Positions 34,512 through 43,479 of a DNA stretch of 59,264 bases are shown piece after piece (the stretch's first letter is position 1; the number at the start of each line of letters is the position of its first letter). A program made the translations under genes and the position numbers. The stretch comes from Myxococcales bacterium (GTDB taxonomy: Bacteria > Myxococcota_A > Polyangia > Polyangiales > Polyangiaceae), in contig JAJZQG010000018.1 of assembly GCA_021847645.1 (NCBI GenBank), positions 1-59,264 on the forward strand, in the 5' to 3' direction. Under the pieces are notes generated by a model that made no database searches, was not told the DNA's origin, and was given only the letters and a program-made list of their open reading frames with translations.

Positions 34512-35738
34512 TCACGCGCGCGCCACCACGTAGACGTCGGTGAGGTTCAATCCCGTCGGAACGTCCGGCAGGTGGGTCGCGAGATCGCGATGTACCGATG
34601 CGTCGTCGCACTGCTGCAGGGCGATCGACGCGCGTGCAGCGCTCACGAGCGCCGCGTGCTCTGCGGCCACGCATGCACCGCCCGAGCCGGAAGAGCCGTC
34701 GATTCCGTCCGACGCGCCGGCCAGCAGCGCAGTTCCGCTTGGAAGCTGGAGCAAGGCCGACAGCGCTACCCAGCCCGCGCGCCCGCCGCGTCCCTTCTCA
34801 TCGGGAAGCTGCAGCGTCGGCTCGCACGAAACCACGTGCGCCTCGTGGGGGCCGAGTCGACGCGCCTCGTCGAGCAGAAGCGTTACCAGCTGATCGGCGC
34901 GCGCATTCGGCACCATCGAGCTGGTGCAACGGAATCCGCGAGCGCGGAGTTGGGTGGCCAGCGCGTGAGCCAGCTGGTCTGGTCCGACGATGATGCTGCA
35001 GTCGAGCCGGCGTGACAGAGCGCTGCCGGGCTTGGGGGTCTCGCGCACGCGGGAGATCCACATCTCGGCCAGGTCGGGCGGCAAGTAGCGGCGAAGCACG
35101 CGCTGCGCTTGACGTCGGGTCGTTGGGTCGGTGCAAGCGGGACCCGAGCCGACATCGTGTGACTCGCCGCCGATCACGTCGCTGAGGATCAGCGTGCGGA
35201 CAGGGACCGATGACGCTTGTGCAAGGCGTCCGCCATGGATGGCACTGAGATGACGTCGGACCGTGTTGACGTCGCGGATGGAAGCCCCGGCGCTCAGCAG
35301 CGTGCCCGTGAGCACGCGATAGTCTTCGAGGGGCGCGTCGATGGGAGCGCACAGCAGCGAGGATGTACCGCCGGACACCAGGACGAGCAACAGCTCGGAG
35401 ATGCACGACGAAGCGAAGGACGCCGCGGCGGATGCAGCGAGGGTGGATCGCTGATCGGGCACGGGGTGCGACGCACGCAGAACGGTGACGCGCTCATCGA
35501 AGAGCGGGCACGTGGTTCCGTCGGTGGTGACGACCAGGGCACGGCGAACGCGATGCTCGAGCAGGCCAAGTGCACCAGCGAGCATGATGGGAGCCGCCTT
35601 GCCGACGGCGATCACGTCGAACGAGCGAACGTGCGGGTATGAGGCGAGCGCGGCCTGGACGCTGCGGCCGACGTCGATGTTCCGGAGCGCATCGGAAAAT
35701 GCGTTGCGCAACACGCCGCAAAGCGCGCCGGAGGTCAC
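34512..35738 (-). CDS. Glycerate 2-kinase, MOFRL family
   Basis: A protein of 408 residues of the GckA/TtuD type, which phosphorylates D-glycerate to 2-phosphoglycerate. Family-type blocks are VIAVGKAAPIMLAGAL, VLRASHPVPDQRS, LLVLVSGGTSSLLCAP, VNTVRRHLSAIHGGRLA, ILSDVIGGESHDVGSGP and the C-terminal MOFRL part with LLAGASDGIDGSSGSGG and LNLTDVYVV. The start is GTG 35738, whose last bases overlap the stop of the upstream gene (GTGA, 35735-35738), so translation is coupled. It is last in a three-gene leftward operon behind an HD hydrolase and a probable envelope protein, a strange company for a glycerate kinase. Confidence 0.85.
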   Translation of the reverse strand: MTSGALCGVLRNAFSDALRNIDVGRSVQAALASYPHVRSFDVIAVGKAAPIMLAGALGLLEHRVRRALVVTTDGTTCPLFDERVTVLRASHPVPDQRSTLAASAAASFASSCISELLLVLVSGGTSSLLCAPIDAPLEDYRVLTGTLLSAGASIRDVNTVRRHLSAIHGGRLAQASSVPVRTLILSDVIGGESHDVGSGPACTDPTTRRQAQRVLRRYLPPDLAEMWISRVRETPKPGSALSRRLDCSIIVGPDQLAHALATQLRARGFRCTSSMVPNARADQLVTLLLDEARRLGPHEAHVVSCEPTLQLPDEKGRGGRAGWVALSALLQLPSGTALLAGASDGIDGSSGSGGACVAAEHAALVSAARASIALQQCDDASVHRDLATHLPDVPTGLNLTDVYVVARA

Positions 35739-36358
35739 GGGGGGCTCCGGTCGCCCAGATCGACCAAGCCGGCATCGACGAGGCCCTGCCAGGCGACAGC
35801 GACGGTCCACAGGGCGGAGGGTGCGTGGGCAGGGCGATGGGGCAGGCCGGTGTCGGGCCATTGCACGGTGGCGCCCAAGCGCAGCCAGGGGCCCGCCGCG
35901 CGCGATGTGAAGGGGACGCCGAGCTGCAGCGAGGTCTCCCATCCGGGCGTCCGTAGCGAGGCCAGCGACGACGACGAGATGAACGGGCCGAGTCGGAGCG
36001 AGGAGCTGTCGATGGTGAGGTCCAGCCAGGAAGGACCGCGCTCCATGTTCTTGAGAAAACGAGGAAGGAAGAGCGGGCGGAGCTCCACGCCGATCGAAGC
36101 CGTTCGGGGATGGTCACGATGCGCGGTCCAAGGCTCGAACTCGGATGCGTAGAGTCCGGCCGTTTCCAGGTATCGCGTCGAGAGCGAGAACACGCTTCCG
36201 GGCGATCGGTCGCGCAGCCCGGCCCCGACGTCGACCTGCCACGCGAGATCGCCGTCGAGACGCCCATAGGCACCGTCGCTCTGGGCGGCGCACGGTGATG
36301 CAGCGGCTGCAAGCAGCGCAGCGCAGGCGCTTGCTACCGTGGTCGCAACCCGGTTCAT
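35735..36358 (-). CDS. Secreted or outer-membrane beta-rich protein, function unknown
   Basis: A protein of 207 residues with a Sec signal peptide (MNRVATTVASACAALLAAAASPCAAQS, cleavage after about 25). The mature part has alternating hydrophobic/polar stretches (DLAWQVDVGAGL, VFSLSTRYLETAGL, TASIGVELRPLFLPRF, SWLDLTIDSSSLRLGPFI, ETSLQLGVPFTS, WLRLGATVQW) consistent with a small transmembrane beta-barrel. I do not recognise the family. It overlaps both neighbours (ATGA with the HD gene at 36355-36358 and GTGA with the glycerate kinase), so it should be translated at a level tied to theirs. Confidence 0.65.
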   Translation of the reverse strand: MNRVATTVASACAALLAAAASPCAAQSDGAYGRLDGDLAWQVDVGAGLRDRSPGSVFSLSTRYLETAGLYASEFEPWTAHRDHPRTASIGVELRPLFLPRFLKNMERGPSWLDLTIDSSSLRLGPFISSSSLASLRTPGWETSLQLGVPFTSRAAGPWLRLGATVQWPDTGLPHRPAHAPSALWTVAVAWQGLVDAGLVDLGDRSPP

Positions 36359-37650
36359 GAGCCCAACGCTTCGACGATCTGCTCGCGGACTTCGGGGGCC
36401 ACGATGAGCCGGACGCGAGTGAGTGCGTGGCCGTCGAGGCGTCCGAGCAGGAACGAGACCTCGGCGGGACGACGGGTGGTTCCGTGATCGAAGGCGACGA
36501 CGAGGGTGTCCTTGTGGTCGTGGAAAGGCGTGTCGGTCGCGAAGTCGAGGCCGACGAAGACATCGGGGTCGAGGCCGTTGGCCGAGGTGATGTCGCGTGC
36601 GGTTTGCAGGGCGAGAGCCTGCCTTTGCGGGGAGGCGGCCGACTCACCGTGCAGCTCGATGGTCTTGAACAGGTGGCGGCTGCGCAGCCGGGCACACAGA
36701 TCGGCGAGGGATCGATCGGGGCTGGACTCCCAGCGGTGCAGCGTGTTGGCGAGCACGCCGTCGTCGAGCTCGAGATACTCGCCAAGGCTCGGGGTTCTCC
36801 CCGCAGCGGACGAGGCAACAGCGCCGGGGGTTCCGGGCAGGCGGGTACCATCGGCGATGAGTCGGACGGCGCGGGACAACGCGGTGCGGACCATCCACTC
36901 GGCGGCACGGGTTGCCTTGTGGAAGTAGACCTGTTGGAACATGAACAGGCGGGCGAGCACGAACGACTCGATGGCGGCGATGCCCTTCGCGCCATCGATC
37001 GCGAGCGGTGGGGGCGAGCCATCCGCGGGCAGGGGGCCGAACCGCAAGCTTCGATGGAACCAGTCCAAGTCGAAGTGGCCGTAGCGAACACCCGTCGCGT
37101 GTGCGTCGCGAAGCAGGTAGTCGCAACGGTCCACGTCATAGGTCCCGCTGACAGCGCGCGAGAGATACGTCAGCGGATGCCGTCCCGCGATGAGGGCGGC
37201 GACGCGATCGGGCATGCCCGGGTCATGGGAGGAAAGCACGCGATGGACCTGGGTGTCAGGGTCGAGGAGGATGCGGGAGGTCCAGACCTCGTGGTGGTCG
37301 GAGCCGGGGAGTGCGTCCTCGAACATGTGGGACAGGGGGCCGTGACCCAGGTCGTGGAGCAAGGCCGCTGCCAGGGCATCGCTGACGCGGTCGGGGGTCA
37401 GCCAGTGTTCTTGGGGCAGGCCGTGCTGGATGTCGCGCAGCCGGTGGGTCAGGCGCAGCATGACGTGGGCGGTGCCAAGCGCGTGGGCGAAGCGCGTGTG
37501 CTCGGCGCCCGGATAGGCGAGGGAGGTGAAGCCCAGCTGACGGATGCGTCGAAGGCGCTGCACTTCTTCCGTATCGAGCAGACGTTCGACGATCGCGGAC
37601 TCGGCGGATTCGAAGGCGATGAGACCGTGGACCGGGTCACGAAGGATCAT
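36355..37650 (-). CDS. HD-domain phosphohydrolase (SAMHD1/dGTPase-like)
   Basis: A protein of 431 residues beginning MILRDPVHGLIAF, the standard opening of the YdhJ/SAMHD1-like HD group. Metal-binding HD motifs are HTRFAHALGTAHV (first His), LHDLGHGPLSHMFED (His-Asp), and a later Asp in TYDVDRCDYLLRDA. The C-terminal 200 residues are helical and less conserved. Substrates for the group are dNTPs or other phosphomonoesters, so the exact one cannot be given. It heads an operon with coupled downstream genes and diverges from the XPB-like gene across about 290 bases. Confidence 0.88.
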   Translation of the reverse strand: MILRDPVHGLIAFESAESAIVERLLDTEEVQRLRRIRQLGFTSLAYPGAEHTRFAHALGTAHVMLRLTHRLRDIQHGLPQEHWLTPDRVSDALAAALLHDLGHGPLSHMFEDALPGSDHHEVWTSRILLDPDTQVHRVLSSHDPGMPDRVAALIAGRHPLTYLSRAVSGTYDVDRCDYLLRDAHATGVRYGHFDLDWFHRSLRFGPLPADGSPPPLAIDGAKGIAAIESFVLARLFMFQQVYFHKATRAAEWMVRTALSRAVRLIADGTRLPGTPGAVASSAAGRTPSLGEYLELDDGVLANTLHRWESSPDRSLADLCARLRSRHLFKTIELHGESAASPQRQALALQTARDITSANGLDPDVFVGLDFATDTPFHDHKDTLVVAFDHGTTRRPAEVSFLLGRLDGHALTRVRLIVAPEVREQIVEALGS

Positions 37651-37943
37651 GGGGCCGCGAACGGTTGTGGCATGGTCGCGGCGTTTGGGGAAGCGGCACG
37701 AGCGGCGGGGTGGAGGGGCCTTGCGTCCGAGCGAGCTGGCGAATGGCGCCCGGAGAGGAATTTGCCGCAGCGTTCCGGCATTTGTGCGCGAGCAACGGGT
37801 TGTAGGAACGAGCGGACGATGGCAGTCTACTGGTTCGCTCGACCCCCTTGCGGTTCGAATGGACGTCGGGTCTGTCGGGCACTCGCGATATGCGGGAGCC
37901 TGTCGCCGAGGTTGCCATCAGCGCATCGCAGACGGTACGAGGA

Positions 37944-40109
37944 ATGGCGATTCAGATGAGCGAGAGCACGAGCAAGCAGACGACAACCGGTTCTGCGACG
38001 CGTTTGGTGGACATCCTGCGAGCGTTGCCCATCGGAGAGCTCGAGTCTCTTGCGCATCGCGTTGGCGCGCCCTTGGACCGTTCGAAGCGCGTCGACATCC
38101 CGACGCAGTTGTCGCGGGCGCTCGCATCGCTGCCGGAGTTGCGGGACCCCGTGCGGCTGGGCACGACGAGCGTACAGTTGCTGCGTCGCATCACGGAGGC
38201 AGGGGGGACCCTGGTGGTGCGGTCGCTGCCTCAAGGACTGGAGGCGCTGGTCGGGCGTGGGATCGTGTTTGCGCGCGTGAAAGCGGACGGCCGGTTCGAG
38301 CTGGTTCTGCCGAGCGCCCATGTCGTGCAGCTGCCGCCCTGGGAGGGGGAGGATCCGCGAGGGCTACGCGTGTTGTTGGCCCAAGCGGCGAGCGAGACGT
38401 GGTCGGCGATGGCGGCGCACTACACGGGGAAGCCGGCGATGGCGCCGCTGGCGCTTCAGATGGAGGCGGCGTGGGAGGCGCTGCGCACGCACGAGGGCGT
38501 GGTGGCGGAAGTGGAGCAGCTTCCGCCTGCGGAGCGCCGGCTTCTCGCCAGCATCGAGCAGGTCGGCGGCGAGGTCGATACCGAGGAGTTGTTGGACTTG
38601 GAGCGCGAGCCGCTTCGTCTTCACCGGGCGACGGGGGCCACGCCGTCGCGGCGGGGTGTGGGCTTCTCGCTCGAGCGTCGGGGCATGCTGATTCCGGTGC
38701 ATCCGAATCGTCATGTGATACCGACCGAAGTGGCAGCGGTGATCGGGGCATGGGACGCGACGATTCGGGAGCGGAAGCGAGCTCAGATCAGGGCGTTCGT
38801 GCTCGACGGGGAGCACGAGCCGCGTCGTGCGCGGTTTGCGGCGGATCCGGTGCCGATGGTGATCGCCCTGGCGATGGCGATGCGCGAGTGGGGGAGCGAG
38901 CCTCGAGAGGGGGTGGGCACGCCGCGGTCGTTGGTCGTGCGGCTCGCGCAACGATTCGGGCGTGAGGCGGAAGGGGTAGGGCTGTTGTGCTCGCTGAGCC
39001 GGGCGATCGGTTTGTGGGACTCGGCGTCGCTGTCGCGCACGTTGCCGCCCGGGTCGCTGACGGTGGCGGAGCTGGGGCCGGTGCTGTTCTCGGTGTGGCG
39101 CAAGGGCGGCGTGTGGGACGAGGCGCGGCCGGAGCCGGAAGTGCTTCGGGTGCCGGCCGACTCTCGCGAGACGGGGCCGATCGCGGTGGTGCGGGACATC
39201 GTGCTCGACGCGCTGGAAGACCTGGGCGAGGGGCATTGGGTTCCCTTCGAGGCGCTCGCCGACTACGTGCGGGAGGACGCGCGCACCGCGGGAGTGGCCC
39301 GACTGTTGAAACGGTGGGCCGATCGCGTGGGCGTCGAGGCTCCGACGCCGACGGAGGTGGCGCAAAGAATCGTCCTGGAATCGCTGCCGGTGCTGGGCGT
39401 GGTCGATCTGGGGGAGGCGGACTCCGACGACGACGCGGGAGGCGACGCAGGGCCGTTGGTGCGCATTACGCGTCGCGGTCGCGCGCTGCTGGCGGGCGCG
39501 GCCTCCTCGGGGCCATCCGACGCCAGTGCGTTCGTCGACGACAGCACGCTGCGAATCGGCGAGCAGTCATTGGTGGCGTCGGTCATTGCGCTGTATCCGA
39601 CGGTGGAAGTGGGGAAGGTGACGGACCACCTGGAGTTGGTGGTCACCCCGGCCTCGCTGACCCGTGCCGTCTCCGAAGGGGTAGAGGCGGACGCGATCCG
39701 CGCGAGTCTGCAGACGCTCGCTCCTCCCTCGGACACGGTTTCGAAGCTCTTGGACCAGATGACGGTCATCATTGGCAGGGCGACGTTCGTGGGGGCGGCG
39801 GGATTCATTTGGTGCGAGGACGCGGACATTCGGGAGATGCTGCGGACGCGGCGGCAGACATCGGACCTGTTCGTGGATCCTTCGCCTCCGGGTGGCTTGC
39901 TCGTCGCGCCCGGCAAGAATATGGAAACCATCGCACGCAAATGCCGAGCACTGGGCGTGGAGCTGATGGTGGATGGGCAGGTGGTGCGGTCGCGCTCGAC
40001 CATGCCGCCCGCTCTTGCAGACTCGTCCCCACCGGCGAGGTCATCGTCGGTGCCGGCCCGCGTGGCCAAGGCAACGCGTCGTCGCTCCAAGTACCCGCCG
40101 CCGGGCTGA
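37944..40109 (+). CDS. XPB/Ssl2 N-terminal-like (Helicase_C_3) domain protein without a helicase core
   Basis: A protein of about 721 residues with an N-terminal helical part and a central region with winged-helix-like segments. The C-terminal domain (about 570-690) has LELVVTPASLTRAVSEGVEADAIRASLQ split by a cut at PPSDTVSKLLDQM, then FVGAAGFIWCEDADIREMLR and GGLLVAPGKNMETIARKCRALGVEL, the pattern of the domain that precedes the helicase in some archaeal/actinobacterial XPB-like proteins. No Walker A or DEAD-type motif is present, so it is not an enzyme on its own. The C-terminus is Ser/Pro/Arg-rich. ATG 37944 or 37956 is likely; the frame is open upstream to 37848. A DNA-associated role is plausible. 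Confidence 0.7.
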   Translation: MAIQMSESTSKQTTTGSATRLVDILRALPIGELESLAHRVGAPLDRSKRVDIPTQLSRALASLPELRDPVRLGTTSVQLLRRITEAGGTLVVRSLPQGLEALVGRGIVFARVKADGRFELVLPSAHVVQLPPWEGEDPRGLRVLLAQAASETWSAMAAHYTGKPAMAPLALQMEAAWEALRTHEGVVAEVEQLPPAERRLLASIEQVGGEVDTEELLDLEREPLRLHRATGATPSRRGVGFSLERRGMLIPVHPNRHVIPTEVAAVIGAWDATIRERKRAQIRAFVLDGEHEPRRARFAADPVPMVIALAMAMREWGSEPREGVGTPRSLVVRLAQRFGREAEGVGLLCSLSRAIGLWDSASLSRTLPPGSLTVAELGPVLFSVWRKGGVWDEARPEPEVLRVPADSRETGPIAVVRDIVLDALEDLGEGHWVPFEALADYVREDARTAGVARLLKRWADRVGVEAPTPTEVAQRIVLESLPVLGVVDLGEADSDDDAGGDAGPLVRITRRGRALLAGAASSGPSDASAFVDDSTLRIGEQSLVASVIALYPTVEVGKVTDHLELVVTPASLTRAVSEGVEADAIRASLQTLAPPSDTVSKLLDQMTVIIGRATFVGAAGFIWCEDADIREMLRTRRQTSDLFVDPSPPGGLLVAPGKNMETIARKCRALGVELMVDGQVVRSRSTMPPALADSSPPARSSSVPARVAKATRRRSKYPPPG

Positions 40110-40218
40110 TGGGCCGATGGCGGGAAGGGGGAGGGGGCGTCCACAGGCAGCATGATCGACGCTCGTGGCTGGGAACGGGGCGCGGGCGATGGGGGCAAGC
40201 CAGAGGGGAGAGCGAGCA

Positions 40219-41631
40219 ATGAGGGATCGAAGGGCGAAGATCATTTGCACGATCGGGCCGGCCGTGGACACGTCCGAAGCGCTGGAGGGACTGATCGCAG
40301 CGGGGATGGACGTGGCGCGTCTGAACTTCTCGCACGGCGAGCATCCGGACCACGCGCATCGTCTCGCGATGGTGAGGGCGGCGGCGGTGCGGCAGGGCAG
40401 ATCGGTGGCGATATTGCAGGACCTGTGCGGTCCGAAGATACGCACGGGCACGTTCGAGCAGTCCAAGCCCATGGTGGCGATGGGCGATCGCGTGGAGCTG
40501 ATCGAAGGGGACCATGCGGCGTATCCGCAGATCGCGATTCAGGAGCACGGCTTCGCGGCGGCGCTGCGGCCAGATGACCGCGTGCTGATCGATGATGGGC
40601 GCATCTCGCTGCGGGTCGAGTCCTCGACGCATGGTCGGGCGAAGTGCGTGGCCGAGATCGCGGGGGAGCTTCGCGATCGGGTGGGGGTGCATCTTCCGGC
40701 GCGGACCGTGCAGACCCCGAGCTTCACCGACAAGGACAAGGTGGACCTGGAGTTCGGGCTCGCCCAGGGGGTGGACTACGTGGCGTTATCGTTCGTGCGC
40801 GCGGCCAACGATCTAAAGGAGGTTCGGGCGTTCTGCGAGGCGCGGGGCAAGAGCGTGCCGATCGTCTCCAAGATCGAGACGCCGCAGGCCATCGAAGACC
40901 TGGAAGCGATCGTGGCGGAGTCCGACGGCGTGATGGTTGCGCGAGGTGACTTGGGCGTGGAGTTCCCGCCGGAGCAGGTGCCGGTGCTGCAGAAGCGCAT
41001 CATCGAGGTGGCGCGGCGCCGTCGCATTCCGGTCATCGTGGCGACGGAGATGCTGCAGTCGATGGTGACGGCGACACGGCCGACGCGGGCGGAGGCGAGC
41101 GACGTGGCGCACGCGGTGTTCGACGGTGCGGACGCGGTGATGTTGTCGGCGGAGAGTGCGACGGGCAAGCATCCGCAGCTGGCGGTCGAAATGATGTCGC
41201 GGATCGTGGCGACGGCAGAGCATTCGACGTACGTGGGGTCGGATCGCGCGCAGAGCGCGGCTCGGAGCTCGCTCGCGGAGTCGATCGCTTTCAACGCAGC
41301 GGACATCGCGGAGGAAGTGAAGGCCAAGGCGATCGTGGCGTTTACGGCCAGCGGCCTGACGTCGCGCCTGGTGTCCCAGGCTCGTGCCCTGGTGCCCATC
41401 TTCGCGTTCTCGTCGAACGAGGTCACGTGCCGTCGGGCAGCGCTGCACTGGGGTGTTTCTGCGCACCAGGCCCCGCACGTGGAGCGCTCCGAGGACATGG
41501 TCAAGTTCGCTTCGGCCTACTTGCTGGAGCGAGGTCTGGTGTCGCGGGGTGACCTGTTCGTCGCCGTGTTCGGCGCGCCGGTCGGGTCCGGCAGCGGCAC
41601 CAACTCGATCACGGTGAGGTCCGTTGCATGA
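40219..41631 (+). CDS. pyk: Pyruvate kinase
   Basis: A protein of 470 residues with the normal (beta/alpha)8 barrel plus B and C domains. Motifs: KIICTIGPA at the N-terminus, RLNFSHG, ILQDLCGPKIRTG, the Mg/K site with SKIETPQAIEDL and the signature VMVARGDLGVEFPPEQVP, then VIVATEMLQSMVTATRPTRAEASDVAHAV, here cut in two segments, and the AVMLSAESATGKHP block. The C-terminal allosteric domain is shorter than in some types but present. ATG 40219 with an upstream GAGGGGAG site was preferred over 40165. Its stop overlaps the following Ser/Thr kinase start (ATGA, 41628-41631). Confidence 0.96.
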   Translation: MRDRRAKIICTIGPAVDTSEALEGLIAAGMDVARLNFSHGEHPDHAHRLAMVRAAAVRQGRSVAILQDLCGPKIRTGTFEQSKPMVAMGDRVELIEGDHAAYPQIAIQEHGFAAALRPDDRVLIDDGRISLRVESSTHGRAKCVAEIAGELRDRVGVHLPARTVQTPSFTDKDKVDLEFGLAQGVDYVALSFVRAANDLKEVRAFCEARGKSVPIVSKIETPQAIEDLEAIVAESDGVMVARGDLGVEFPPEQVPVLQKRIIEVARRRRIPVIVATEMLQSMVTATRPTRAEASDVAHAVFDGADAVMLSAESATGKHPQLAVEMMSRIVATAEHSTYVGSDRAQSAARSSLAESIAFNAADIAEEVKAKAIVAFTASGLTSRLVSQARALVPIFAFSSNEVTCRRAALHWGVSAHQAPHVERSEDMVKFASAYLLERGLVSRGDLFVAVFGAPVGSGSGTNSITVRSVA

Positions 41632-43442
41632 CGCTGAGCTCCGCCGCGGCCGTTCCTGATCTCGTCAAGTATCGGTTGCTCGACGAGATCGGCCATGGCG
41701 GGATGGCCACGGTGTACCGCGCGCTCGACGTTCGTCTCGGGCGCGAGGTGGCGGTGAAGCTGATCCACCCGCACCTGCGAGACAGCCCCGAGGCGGGGGC
41801 GCGCTTCATCAACGAAGCGAAAGCGGTCGCCAAGCTTCGTCACCCCGGCATCGTCGAGATCTACGACGTGTCCGACGACGACGACGTGGAGAGGTACCTG
41901 GTGACGGAGCTGATCCGCGGGCCGTCGTTGCGCAAGGTGCTGCGCGATCACGGCGCCCTTCCGCCGGAGATCGCGGCCTGCATCGGCGTGCAGCTGTGCG
42001 ATGCGCTGGGACACGCGCACGACGCGAGCGTGGTCCATCGCGACGTCAAGCCCGAGAACGTGCTGATCGAGCTGGACGACACGGCGAGGGTCGCGTCGGT
42101 CAAGCTGACCGACTTCGGGATTGCCAAGCTCATCGACGTACAAGGGGTGACGTCGACCGGGCAGGTGCTCGGCTCGCCGGCTCACATGGCACCCGAGCAG
42201 ATCGAAGGCGGTCCGATCGACGTTCGCGCGGACATCTTCAGCCTGGGCGTGCTGCTCTACGAATGCATGGTCGGGCGTCTGCCGTTCGACGGGAAGAACC
42301 CCGCGCAGGTGCTTCACCGTGTGCTGGACGGGACCTTCGTGCCGGCGGACAAGGAACGTCCGGCCGTCGGGGCCCGCTGGTCGGCGATTGTCTCGCGTGC
42401 GATCGCGAGGAGACCGTCGGAGAGGTACCAGGACGTGCGCGAGTTCGGGGCGGAGATGAGGTCGAACCTCGAGCAGATGGAGGTCGAGGATCCGCTCGCG
42501 GAGGTGTACCGTTTTCTGAGCGACGCGACGGCGTACGAGCAGACGGTTGCGTCGAAGCTGGTGCGCGTGCTGGTTGGCCGCGCGGAGCGAGCGCGGGCGG
42601 CCGGAGACATCCAGGCTGCGGCGGGCGACCTGAACCGGGCCATCGCGTATGCGCCCGACGACGCGGAGCTGTTGCGGCGTGTGACCATGCTTGCGCGCGG
42701 GCAGCGCCGCAAGCGTCTGGCGTACCAGGCGGCGATGGTGCTCGTGCCCTTCGCGGTGTTGAGCGTGGGAACATGGGCCGTGGTTTCGGCGATGCGAAGG
42801 ACTGCCGGCCATGGGTCGACCGCACCGTCCGCGGCTATGGCGCCGATGGCGAGCCGCGCACCGAACGTTCCGGTTGCCACCGACACGCAGACCGCGCCTG
42901 TCATCGACGACATCGTGCACGACGCGGACGCTGCGTCGCCGTCGTCCCACGTGGCGGCGGTGCCCCGTTTGCGGCCGAATGCGCTTGCGCCGGTCGTGCA
43001 AATCAAAGCCAACCTGGGCCAAGCGCTGGTTTCGGTGGACGGGGGTGCGGCGGAGGCCGTTGGCTTTGGCAAGACGGTTCGGCTGTCTGTGGGGATGCAC
43101 ACGATGGTGTTCTCGGTTGCCAAGAGCAATCCTTGCTGCGAGAGCACGTCGATGTCCGTGGAGGTGAGGCCGGCGGAGGACCACGAGCCCCCGCAGCAGG
43201 TGTTCGGGAGGCTGGGCTTCCGGGACGCACGTGTGTCGCTGGTGGGGGGGCCGGAGGACGCCCGGATGACGTGCGCGGGGGTTTCGGGCGAGGTGAGCAC
43301 GGGCGGGCAGGCGACGGTCAAGATGACCGATCTGGTCGGCCGGATGACGTGTTTCCTCTATGGATCCGGGGTTGCAGGGCAGGAGATGCCGGTTGTCCTT
43401 AAAGCCGGGGAGCTGACCGGCGTACGATGGCCGTCGCCGTAG
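41628..43442 (+). CDS. Transmembrane Ser/Thr protein kinase with C-terminal periplasmic PEGA-like tail
   Basis: A protein of 604 residues. The Hanks-type kinase domain (about 10-275) has the glycine loop LLDEIGHGGMATVYRA, the ATP-site Lys in VAVKLI, the catalytic HRDVKPENVLI, the metal-binding DFGIAKL and MAPEQ. A linker with TPR-like character follows (AAAGDLNRAIAYAPDDAELL), then a single membrane helix near 365-385 (AMVLVPFAVLSVGTWAVV) and a periplasmic region. There, ALVSVDGGAAEAVGFGKTVR and VGMHTMVFSV look like one PEGA-type beta unit. All catalytic residues are present, so it should be active. Translation is coupled to pyruvate kinase by the ATGA overlap. Confidence 0.93.
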   Translation: MTLSSAAAVPDLVKYRLLDEIGHGGMATVYRALDVRLGREVAVKLIHPHLRDSPEAGARFINEAKAVAKLRHPGIVEIYDVSDDDDVERYLVTELIRGPSLRKVLRDHGALPPEIAACIGVQLCDALGHAHDASVVHRDVKPENVLIELDDTARVASVKLTDFGIAKLIDVQGVTSTGQVLGSPAHMAPEQIEGGPIDVRADIFSLGVLLYECMVGRLPFDGKNPAQVLHRVLDGTFVPADKERPAVGARWSAIVSRAIARRPSERYQDVREFGAEMRSNLEQMEVEDPLAEVYRFLSDATAYEQTVASKLVRVLVGRAERARAAGDIQAAAGDLNRAIAYAPDDAELLRRVTMLARGQRRKRLAYQAAMVLVPFAVLSVGTWAVVSAMRRTAGHGSTAPSAAMAPMASRAPNVPVATDTQTAPVIDDIVHDADAASPSSHVAAVPRLRPNALAPVVQIKANLGQALVSVDGGAAEAVGFGKTVRLSVGMHTMVFSVAKSNPCCESTSMSVEVRPAEDHEPPQQVFGRLGFRDARVSLVGGPEDARMTCAGVSGEVSTGGQATVKMTDLVGRMTCFLYGSGVAGQEMPVVLKAGELTGVRWPSP

Positions 43443-43479
43443 GAGTCCGAGCAGTCGGACCGTCCTGGACCTTGCGGGT

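Noticed and set aside
36427..37959. A 510-codon rightward frame opposite the HD hydrolase
   Set aside because: Gly/Val/Glu-rich composition with no recognisable domain. The HD-domain gene on the other strand accounts for the sequence.
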